A DNA stretch of 64,000 nucleotides, taken from positions 1-64,000 of the forward strand of contig CAITIQ010000317.1 in NCBI GenBank assembly GCA_903892415.1, given 5' to 3'. The notes beneath the pieces are model-generated. The model made no database searches and had not been told where the DNA came from. It saw nothing but the letters and a program-made list of their open reading frames with translations. This DNA comes from an uncultured delta proteobacterium. GTDB taxonomy: Bacteria > Myxococcota_A > Polyangia > Polyangiales > Polyangiaceae. Numbering within the stretch: position 1 is the first letter of the stretch; each line of letters begins with the position of its first letter. Shown here piece by piece: positions 1 to 7,224 of this stretch. A program made the translations under genes and the position numbers.

Positions 1-372
1 CTTTCGCTGTGGACGTTGGTGACGGTGGAGCGAACCGAGCCAGACATGTACGGCGAGCAGCAGACCGTCGAATTCATCGACCATACGGGCCCGAGCCCGA
101 CCGGGGTGCGCCGGCGAATCGGGCTGATGAGCAACCTGCGGCTGGCCAACGTCACGTACCTCGCTCGATGGCGTGAAGGGCTCGTTTTGCCGATGGAGCC
201 TTTTCTCCGACGGCTCCCCATCGCCGACCGCTTTGACCTGTACTGGATGGACCACCTTCCGCGCGCCGGCTCCTGCGTGATGAGCGCGGTGGTGTTCGGA
301 AACGCCACCAAGAGTCCCTGCGATCCAAAGCGGCTTCCCCCGCTCATGCGGCGGCTGCTGGGAACTCCGTAA
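1..372 (+). CDS. C-terminal part of an unknown protein (5' end outside window)
   Basis: The reading frame is open from the first base and stops with TAA at 370-372, so the gene begins upstream of the window. The visible part has about 123 residues and the codon use of a real gene. I do not recognise the family. The visible part is soluble-looking, with aromatic and basic residues (for example YLARWREG and FDLYWMDHLP) and a C-terminal PPLMRRLLG. There is no signal peptide or membrane segment in this fragment. A TTG/GTG near position 16 could also be read as a start, but nothing marks it as a true one. Confidence 0.6.
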   Translation, partial: LSLWTLVTVERTEPDMYGEQQTVEFIDHTGPSPTGVRRRIGLMSNLRLANVTYLARWREGLVLPMEPFLRRLPIADRFDLYWMDHLPRAGSCVMSAVVFGNATKSPCDPKRLPPLMRRLLGTP

Positions 373-430
373 CGCAAAAGGCTACGGCTCCTGCTTGATT
401 CGTAGGGTGGTTCCCCGCTATGACAGCGGC

Positions 431-643
431 GTGGCCACCAAGAAAACCGGCATTTTTGCCTACGATCACCCCGCTCTCGTTGCAACCCTCGCGGCGATCG
501 CCATCGGCGGAGGCTTCTTGTACGCGCTCAAGCTCTCCGCCGGAGATCACTCGGCGCCTGGTTCACACGGGGCTGGCTCAGCGGCGCCACACTCCTCGGC
601 GAGCGGCGCTCCTGCGGCTTCCGCCAAACCTGCCAAGCATTGA
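431..643 (+). CDS. Small one-TM protein with Ala/Ser-rich tail
   Basis: A roughly 70-residue protein if the GTG at 431 is used; in-frame TTG 395 and GTG 407 are alternatives. It has a short basic N-terminus (ATKKTG), one hydrophobic segment at about residues 15-35 (ALVATLAAIAIGGGFLYALK), and a low-complexity tail rich in Ala, Ser, Gly and His. Third codon positions are GC-rich as in neighbouring genes, which supports real coding. This is the layout of a small membrane-anchored protein with its tail in the periplasm or cytoplasm. The function is unknown. It lies between the unknown gene ending at 372 and the large TPR gene at 717. Confidence 0.6.
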   Translation: MATKKTGIFAYDHPALVATLAAIAIGGGFLYALKLSAGDHSAPGSHGAGSAAPHSSASGAPAASAKPAKH

Positions 644-716
644 TGGTCGGATGGCCCGTCGTTGATAGCTTCAGCACTGTTTTTTAGCAGGTTGAGCTAA
701 CCTGCGTCGGCCCTCC

Positions 717-3700
717 ATGGTGCGGATGGACAAGCTGCTTGAAGCATGGCGGGCTGACCCGAAGGTCGACGCGACAGTTGAGCTGTGCGCGATGCTCATC
801 CGCGCGGCGCTGAAAGCAGCTCCACAAAAACTGTTGCCCGACCCTTTCGTGATCGGCTTCGCCAACGAAGCTCGGGCCAAGCATCCCACCAATCTCGACG
901 TGGCGATCGCCGTGAGCGATCTGTATTTGATCTCGGGCCTGACGACCCACGCGGCCGCCGTGCTCGACATGGCCGCCAAGCTCGCGCCTGCGGACAACCG
1001 CGTGAAGGAGCGTCTGAGTCGGGTTCGGCGCAACCCGACGAAAGAATTTTCGGCCAAGACCACCGACCCTGAGACGCTCGACGCGCCGACGTCTCCGCTG
1101 GACCCGCCCACCGAACGCGAGCTGCTGCCGAAAGCGGCGCGCAGGCCGACGACGATCGGACTCCCAGCAGCACCGCCGCCATTACCGGCGCCACCGCTCG
1201 ATCGGCGCACCAAAATGGGGCTCGCCGCGCGCGTCTCCACCGTCGACGCTGAGGAGCGCACGGAGGGCGATACTCACACTGAAACGAGCGAGCCTGTGCT
1301 TGCTCATCCACGGCGCCAAAAGACGCACTTGTTTGGTGGGATGGCGCCGCCAGCGGCGGACGAGAGCGCGGACGATGCGGCGGATGATTCTCCTCCCACG
1401 CGCGTAGAGGCCAAAGGCGACCCCGCGAAGGACCCCGATGAGGGGCCGCCGACGCGCGTCGATCCGAAGGACGCAGATGATGCGCCGGCCACCGCCGTGC
1501 AACCCGCGCCGCCCGAGGCTTCGGAGCGTGCGCGTGCTGCCACGGCCAAGCCTGCAGAGGTCCAGCGGCCGGAGGCGTTGGCGTTACCAGCCGTGCCGGC
1601 CCTGCCCGCCGTGCCGTCGTTGCCGGCGGTGCCCGCCATTCCTTCGGTTCCGCCTTTGCCGGCGTTGGATGCGCTGGATTCGCTCGATTTGCCGGCCAAT
1701 CCCGAGCCGAAGCCCAAGCCGAAAGCGCCTCTCGCGCGAACGCTGGCGAGCGAGAGTACGGCGCTACCGCAGGCCGTGCAGAACGTGATCGCCGCTGAGC
1801 GGAGCGCTCCCAAAGCCAAGACCGACGGCTCTTGGTCGAAGAAGGTGGACGAGCCGGCCAAGCCTGCCTCAGGTGCAGTTGCGCCTGCAAAAGGGCTCCC
1901 TTCACACACCACCGATCGCTCGAACCAGAACGACGATCCTCCGACCAAAGTCGACACCTCGCAATCGGACGCTAATCGCGCTCTCGCCGGCCGGCTCGAC
2001 GCCGAAGCTCGAAGCGAGCCGAAGGTTGCAGCGCGAAAGCCGGTGGCCGAGCGTCGGCCGCTCCGTGCGATGCCCGCGCTCGAGGAGAACCCGACCGAGG
2101 TCCCTACGCGCGTTGCAGATACGCCCGACCAGCTCCTTTCGGCGACAGCTGCGCCAAGCAAGCCGCTTTTGCCTCCGCCACCGCCACCGAGCGATCCCGA
2201 AACGGTCACCACCACCCAGGTCCGTGACCCCCACAAGTTGGCGGTCCCTGAGCGCAAGGTGCCTGAAGCGCGCGCCAACCCCAAACGAGAATCGATCGAC
2301 CTCTCGGAGCCCTCGACGTTGTCCGGGGCCATTACCAACTTGTGGACTCCGCCGGCATCGACGGCGGGACCCGTCGACGAGGAGTCGTCGGCCCTCAGCG
2401 TCTCTCGCCAGGATCTGATCGAGGAGGAGGACGATGATGAAGGCGCTGTAACTGGCCTCAAGGATCCAGTCGCGTTCCAACCGCCGTCGCTGCCACCGCC
2501 GATGGCGGTGCATCCTCAGGCGCGCAGCGGTGTCCCTGCTCCGAGCGTACTTCCGAAGCCGGTGCTCGGGGCGGCGATGCAAAACCCTGCAATGCAAGCT
2601 CCGCAATCGGCCCCAGTCGTGTCCAAGGGCGGCACGCTTGCGATGCAAGTGACTCCGCCAGCGAGCTTCCCGCCGATGCCGCCCGGACTCGAATCGGACG
2701 ATGGGGACGTGCCGCGCACGCAGGTTCTAAACGCAGTTGAGGCTCTGCGTGCTGCAACGACTGCAGACCCGCGTCCACCTCATGCGCTCTCGCGCCAACG
2801 TGACGCGCAGTCGCTCCCGCCGCCTCGGAATCAGCCGTTCTTTGCGGCGCCTTCAGTTCCGCCGCAGCAGAGCGTTGTTGGCAACCCTGTGCTGGCCCGC
2901 GGAGTGATGCTCGGTGGAGGTTCGGTTGAAGAACCTTTGTTCTCTCCACCACCAGTTTCAGTCCCAACCTTCGGCGCGCCGCCGGTGCGGCCAGCTAGCG
3001 TTCGTCCGCTGCTTCCGGAGGACGTGCCCGACCCGATGGCGATGGCACCGTTCGGATTCGAGAACCAAGTCAGGTCAGCCATCCCGCAGCCAGCGCTTCC
3101 GCAGCCAGTCGAGAACGCCGCAGCGTCGCCGCCCTTCTCAGGGCCGATGGGCTTCGAGCCATCAGCAGGGCTCGGCGAGCCTTCTGCGCGGCCGTACAAG
3201 CTTTACGCAGCGCTTTTCGTGGCGGTACTCGCCGTGATTGGTCTTGTCGCCTACGCGAGCTACCTGCTTTTGTCGGGGCCCAATCCACAGGAAGGCGGCG
3301 CCGCCGAGAGCAGCTTGCCCACGCCGATCGTCGAAGCGCTGCGCCAGGCGTCTCCGGCGTCCCTCTCGATGGCCGACGTTGAACTGGCAAAGCTGGAGGC
3401 CAGCGGTAACAAGGCTGTGGTTGGCGCGCGCTTGCAACATCGTGTGCTCACGGCGTTCGAGGTGCGCGGCAACGACAGCGGTCTACGTGCTGCGATCGAC
3501 AGCGCCCGTTCCCACGGGCTGAGCGCCGAAGAAGTCGCCTATGCCGAGATCGCCGAGGCCGTGCTGAGTGGCGATCTTGTCGCAGCCGCTGAGCGCGCAA
3601 ACCAGAGCGCGGCTTGTGCCAAAGACACGCTCTGTCTTTGGGCCAAGGGGGTCCTGCTCGAGCGACAAGGCAAGGCTGAGGCACAGGAAGCTTTCGCCAG

Positions 3701-5018
3701 CGCGGTTGCCCTGACGCCCAGCTTCGGACCGGCGCGCCTTCGATTGATGCGCCTGTCACTATTGGCGGGTGACGCCGAGCCGTTCGAACAGGCGAAGAAG
3801 GAAAGCCGCTTCGACCCAGGCTCGCAAGCCGCACTCGAGGCGCTTGCGTGGGCCGAGCGTAAGGTGCATCGCAACGAGAAGGGCGCTGGGCCGGTCTTGA
3901 ACATGACCAGCGCCGACGTTTCGCGTTGTCTGCATCCGGTGTTTGGCGCCGTGGCGGTACTCGAGAAGGCAGGGGAGGGCCGAGGCGGACCTACCGACCC
4001 AGCGTTGAAGCAAGCCGTGCTTGAGGCGGAGAGCCCGCAGCTCGCGGTGTTCTTTGGTGAGGTCGCAGCACTGCGCGGGGACGAGGCCGCGATGGCACTG
4101 GGCGCCGCTCGAGCCCTGGCCCTGGCCCCGACCTACGCACCAGCCCTTCGACTTCTGACGAGGGACGCCTTGCGCACCGGCCGGTTCGAGGAGCTGGCGG
4201 TTACGGCCAAGGGTTTGACGCCAACGGCCGCAGCCGAACTGCAGACGCTCATCGCCTATGAGACGGGGGATCTCAGCACTTTGTCGACGATGGCCGAGCG
4301 CGCGAACTCCAGCGATTCGTTCGCGACGATCCTGCGTCGAGCCCTCGCTGGGCCTGAGCTCCTCACGAGCGAGGAAGTAGGAAAAATCAAGGAGCGCGAT
4401 CCGCGCTTCGCCGAGCTTGTCGCTGTGGATCGCTTGCTGTTGTTAGGGTCGCTGAAAGAGGCGAGGGCGGTCGTGGCAGCGTGGCCCGATGCTGCAGAAC
4501 ATGCGGCCCGTGCACAGCGCGCTGGCCGTTTGCTCCGGGCGGAGAGCGCCAACCGTGAGGCGGAGAAAGCTCTCGGCGTTGCAACGGCGAGTTGGATAAC
4601 CCAACTCGAGCGCATTCTCCTCGGCATCGCAACCAAAGAGAATCGTGCCCACGCCCTTTCGCTCTCCGACGTTCGCGCCGGACCGTCAGCGAGCTTTGCC
4701 GCCGCGTTGGTCCAAGCAAAGATGGGTGAAGTCGAGCGAGCCGCGGAGAAGGTCGCGCAGCTACCAATGCCTGCCGCCGATGCACCGTGGATGGTCTCGG
4801 TCGTGGCAGCGCTCGCTTTTGCAGAGACCAACGATCCGCGCGCCGAGACGCTGCTCGCAACGCTGCGCCAAAAGATCCCCGGCAACGTCGATCTGGTTCG
4901 TGCGACCGAGGTCATCGCCGCGAGGAAGGCAGAGGAAGAAGCCACCGAGGAGAAGGATAAGCCCGCCAAACCGCAGCCGAAACTCAACGCGAAAAAGAAG
5001 CCGCGTTCAGGTCGCTGA
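717..5018 (+). CDS. 1433-aa TPR protein with proline-rich region and one TM segment
   Basis: The N-terminal 100 residues are helical and TPR-like (a pattern around DVAIAVSDLYLISG and AAVLDMAAKLAP). Residues about 110-820 are disordered and proline/alanine-rich, with a run of PAVP/PALP units (1575-1665) and about seven short T-x-V motifs such as PPTRVE, PPTRVD, PPTKVD and VPTRVA. A single membrane segment follows at about residues 829-850. The C-terminal 580 residues are again helical-repeat-like, consistent with TPRs, and end in a Lys-rich tail. No signal peptide is seen, so this is probably a type II inner-membrane protein with its helical domain outside. A scaffold or envelope role is inference. 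The start ATG at 717 is followed by another ATG at 726. Confidence 0.85.
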   Translation: MVRMDKLLEAWRADPKVDATVELCAMLIRAALKAAPQKLLPDPFVIGFANEARAKHPTNLDVAIAVSDLYLISGLTTHAAAVLDMAAKLAPADNRVKERLSRVRRNPTKEFSAKTTDPETLDAPTSPLDPPTERELLPKAARRPTTIGLPAAPPPLPAPPLDRRTKMGLAARVSTVDAEERTEGDTHTETSEPVLAHPRRQKTHLFGGMAPPAADESADDAADDSPPTRVEAKGDPAKDPDEGPPTRVDPKDADDAPATAVQPAPPEASERARAATAKPAEVQRPEALALPAVPALPAVPSLPAVPAIPSVPPLPALDALDSLDLPANPEPKPKPKAPLARTLASESTALPQAVQNVIAAERSAPKAKTDGSWSKKVDEPAKPASGAVAPAKGLPSHTTDRSNQNDDPPTKVDTSQSDANRALAGRLDAEARSEPKVAARKPVAERRPLRAMPALEENPTEVPTRVADTPDQLLSATAAPSKPLLPPPPPPSDPETVTTTQVRDPHKLAVPERKVPEARANPKRESIDLSEPSTLSGAITNLWTPPASTAGPVDEESSALSVSRQDLIEEEDDDEGAVTGLKDPVAFQPPSLPPPMAVHPQARSGVPAPSVLPKPVLGAAMQNPAMQAPQSAPVVSKGGTLAMQVTPPASFPPMPPGLESDDGDVPRTQVLNAVEALRAATTADPRPPHALSRQRDAQSLPPPRNQPFFAAPSVPPQQSVVGNPVLARGVMLGGGSVEEPLFSPPPVSVPTFGAPPVRPASVRPLLPEDVPDPMAMAPFGFENQVRSAIPQPALPQPVENAAASPPFSGPMGFEPSAGLGEPSARPYKLYAALFVAVLAVIGLVAYASYLLLSGPNPQEGGAAESSLPTPIVEALRQASPASLSMADVELAKLEASGNKAVVGARLQHRVLTAFEVRGNDSGLRAAIDSARSHGLSAEEVAYAEIAEAVLSGDLVAAAERANQSAACAKDTLCLWAKGVLLERQGKAEAQEAFASAVALTPSFGPARLRLMRLSLLAGDAEPFEQAKKESRFDPGSQAALEALAWAERKVHRNEKGAGPVLNMTSADVSRCLHPVFGAVAVLEKAGEGRGGPTDPALKQAVLEAESPQLAVFFGEVAALRGDEAAMALGAARALALAPTYAPALRLLTRDALRTGRFEELAVTAKGLTPTAAAELQTLIAYETGDLSTLSTMAERANSSDSFATILRRALAGPELLTSEEVGKIKERDPRFAELVAVDRLLLLGSLKEARAVVAAWPDAAEHAARAQRAGRLLRAESANREAEKALGVATASWITQLERILLGIATKENRAHALSLSDVRAGPSASFAAALVQAKMGEVERAAEKVAQLPMPAADAPWMVSVVAALAFAETNDPRAETLLATLRQKIPGNVDLVRATEVIAARKAEEEATEEKDKPAKPQPKLNAKKKPRSGR

Positions 5019-5046
5019 TGACGCGCGTATCGCGGGAGCGTTCACT

Positions 5047-5722
5047 GTGAAGGTATTCCGTGTGGCCGGTGCAACCCTCGCCGTCTTGCCGCTTACGGAG
5101 GAGCTTGGTCCCGCTATCCACCCAGAAGAGCAGGCCCACATCGCGAGCTTCGGCCCGCTGCGACGTCAAACCTGGCTAGGCGGCCGCAGTGCGCTGCGTG
5201 CTGCGCTAACAGCGCATGGGGTCGAGTTTGACGGCCCGATCCTCTCCACGGTGCGTGGTGCTCCCGACCTCGGCGGCTGCGCGCGCGTTTCGATCTCGCA
5301 CAAGCAGCAGCTGGCTGCCGCTCTGGTCGCGGATCGTTTGGAGCGCAGTGCCGTCGGGGTCGACGTCGAGGTCGATGTCCCCCACCAAGATCGATATCGC
5401 GCGCAAGATCCTGACCGATGCCGAGCTGGCACAGCTCAGCTCGGTCGGCGAACAGGAACGAGACCGACTCGTACGCATCGTGTTCTCGATCAAGGAGGCC
5501 ATCTACAAGGCGATTGACCCGTTCGTTGGGCGCTACGTGGCGTTCCGCGAAGTCGAACTCTTGAACAAGGCCGGTCTGCCGGAGCGCGCCACTCTCGTGC
5601 CTCGGCTATTGCTGCGAGAACCCCACCCTCCGCTCGCCGTGAGCGCGTGGTGGATAACGGAAGCTGATGCTCCAGGCTATTTGTTCGGCGGTGCAACCGC
5701 GTCGCTCACGGACAGGCCGTAA
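5047..5722 (+). pseudogene. Sfp-type 4'-phosphopantetheinyl transferase, interrupted by a +1 frameshift
   Basis: The family attaches the phosphopantetheine arm of CoA to acyl, peptidyl or aryl carrier proteins. The N-terminal half starts at GTG 5047 in frame 1 and carries the family motif VGVDVEV (5353-5373) after a SISHK block. The second motif, FSIKEAIYK (5483-5509), lies in frame 2. The two halves meet at a run of five C at 5379-5383. Removing one C joins ...VDVP to TKIDIARKILTDAEL and restores about 40 residues between the motifs, the family's usual spacing. As written, frame 1 runs on out of frame to a stop at 5517. The cause may be a real inactivation, a homopolymer sequencing error, or slippage. 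Its 3' end overlaps the convergent DUF3105 gene by 17 bp. Confidence 0.8.
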
Positions 5723-6395
5723 CTCCGACGGTTGGGTCCAGCGGGTCTTTGCCCTGAGCGCAGGTTGCCTCCGGTCCATTGCCGTAATGCTTTTGCAAGA
5801 AATCGAGCAAGCTGGCCTCGTCGATGCAGGTCGCCGTGTAGGTCGAGCGCCACGCTGAAAGAGCGATCGGAAGCTCCAGCGCAGGCTGCGGCGTCATCAC
5901 GAGACGCGAGCGAATTGCCCCATTGGGGCTTGTTGCGCACAACGCGTCGGCGCCAAAGGTGTCAGCCACCGACTCGAAGGCTGTCATGGCTTGGTTGGTG
6001 CACTCTTCGTCGCAATCGTGGGCCATGATCACCGCCCCATGTTCGAGGTTGTGAACCAGCATCATGCGCGGGACTGGCTCAGCATGCGCGCGGTACTCGG
6101 CCCAAATCGGCCAATGGTCACCGCTCGACGGAGGGTTGGTCTGATACTCCACCTCGGTACAGATCGGCACGTGGGTATGCCCCTCGAACGGAAGGTTCTC
6201 CCAGATCGTCACCTCGCACTGGTCAAACCCGGCAAGCGGTGGCGCCTCCGGATAGAGCACCGTCTTTACAGGCTCTGGCTCAGCGCCACCTGCGCCGCCG
6301 GAGGCGTCGCCGCCAGCGCCACCCGAACCATCGGCGACGCTGGAACAGCCGAATAAAACCAACCCCGTCACGAATGAGAGCGAGTTCTGCCGCAC
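5706..6395 (-). CDS. DUF3105 family lipoprotein
   Basis: A 229-residue protein with a lipoprotein signal ending in LVLFGC (Cys17), then a Gly/Ala/Ser-rich linker typical of Sorangineae lipoproteins. The body shows DUF3105 hallmarks: HTHVPICTEVEY, PPSSGDHWP and VHNLEHGAVI. These His-rich blocks are conserved in the family and suggest metal or ligand binding, but the biochemical function is unknown. It is convergent with the phosphopantetheinyl transferase gene and overlaps its end by 17 bp. It is divergent from the lipoprotein gene at 6452. The start was chosen at the ATG that gives a normal signal peptide. Confidence 0.85.
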   Translation of the reverse strand: MRQNSLSFVTGLVLFGCSSVADGSGGAGGDASGGAGGAEPEPVKTVLYPEAPPLAGFDQCEVTIWENLPFEGHTHVPICTEVEYQTNPPSSGDHWPIWAEYRAHAEPVPRMMLVHNLEHGAVIMAHDCDEECTNQAMTAFESVADTFGADALCATSPNGAIRSRLVMTPQPALELPIALSAWRSTYTATCIDEASLLDFLQKHYGNGPEATCAQGKDPLDPTVGVTACP

Positions 6396-6451
6396 TCGCT
6401 AGGCATAGCAGACCTAGGGCACGGAGTTTCGGCTTGGTTGCATGCTGGTGT

Positions 6452-7117
6452 ATGGTGCAGGTCGTGAAGATTTCGCCACTGCGCTCGCTCGCTCTCGCCC
6501 TCGTCTTGATATCGGCGGGATGCGCGGTTTCGACCGTGCGCCGCAAACCGCTTCCCGAGGAGCAAGCCGAACAGAAGCGACCTCCCGGCGCAGCCGTCCA
6601 CTACGACCATGCCGAGGATGCACCGGAGATCAGCCGAGGCGTCGGCAACTCGGATGCGGTGGTGGTGCTTTGGCCGCGCATCGTGCCCAAGAACGAGACG
6701 AAGGAAGTCCTGGAGTTGGCCGGGTTGGTGCAATCGCGGCTTGAGTCGATCGCGCGCGCGGCCGGAGCCAAAACAGTCGAGAAGCGTCCGGCGCCCGAGC
6801 GGGTTTGTCCCAGGCCGAACGGCTGTCAGGGGCCGAGCCTCGGTGCCGTGGTGACGGTCAAGGACAAAGCGTGTGCGGTCGCGGTCGTCGTCGGTCCACC
6901 AGGGCCGAGCAACTTGGAGCTGTTCTCTCTCTCCGGCAGCATGGAATTCAAAAGCAAGGCCGTTCCTTTCCGTGAACCGCCTGAGAGTTCAGTCACCATC
7001 ACCGAGTTCGCCAAGTGCGACGAGTTGCTTAAAAACCTGACGGAGAATGCCGTCTTGCCGGGCCAGCCGGAGGTTGAGTCGCGGCTCAAGAGCTTGATCG
7101 CCGGTTCGGGCAACTGA
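6452..7117 (+). CDS. Lipoprotein of unknown function
   Basis: About 221 residues from ATG 6452; the GTG at 6464 gives a tidier start (MKISPLRSLALALVLISAGC). Either way a type II signal peptide is present, with lipobox ISAGC. The mature part has no family I recognise. It contains four cysteines (around VCPRPNGC, DKACAV and FAKCDEL) and a predicted alpha/beta pattern (AVVVLWP, GAVVTVKDKACAVAVVVGPP). The open frame extends further upstream to 6239, but that part overlaps the start of the divergent DUF3105 gene and lacks a signal peptide, so the longer form is rejected. Confidence 0.7.
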   Translation: MVQVVKISPLRSLALALVLISAGCAVSTVRRKPLPEEQAEQKRPPGAAVHYDHAEDAPEISRGVGNSDAVVVLWPRIVPKNETKEVLELAGLVQSRLESIARAAGAKTVEKRPAPERVCPRPNGCQGPSLGAVVTVKDKACAVAVVVGPPGPSNLELFSLSGSMEFKSKAVPFREPPESSVTITEFAKCDELLKNLTENAVLPGQPEVESRLKSLIAGSGN

Positions 7118-7224
7118 GTGAAAGGTGCGCTTGCGCGCGAGGGCGCGGAAAACTCTGCAAAGCCGTGTGAATCGGCGTGCGGATTTAGTATCCTCCCGCG
7201 AATGCGCGCCCGGCAGGCCAAGCG

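Noticed and set aside
1304-2461. 385-codon minus-strand frame opposite the proline-rich region
   Set aside because: Low-complexity Gly/Ala/Ser product typical of antisense to Pro/Ala coding DNA; the plus-strand frame is continuous with a TM and TPR protein.
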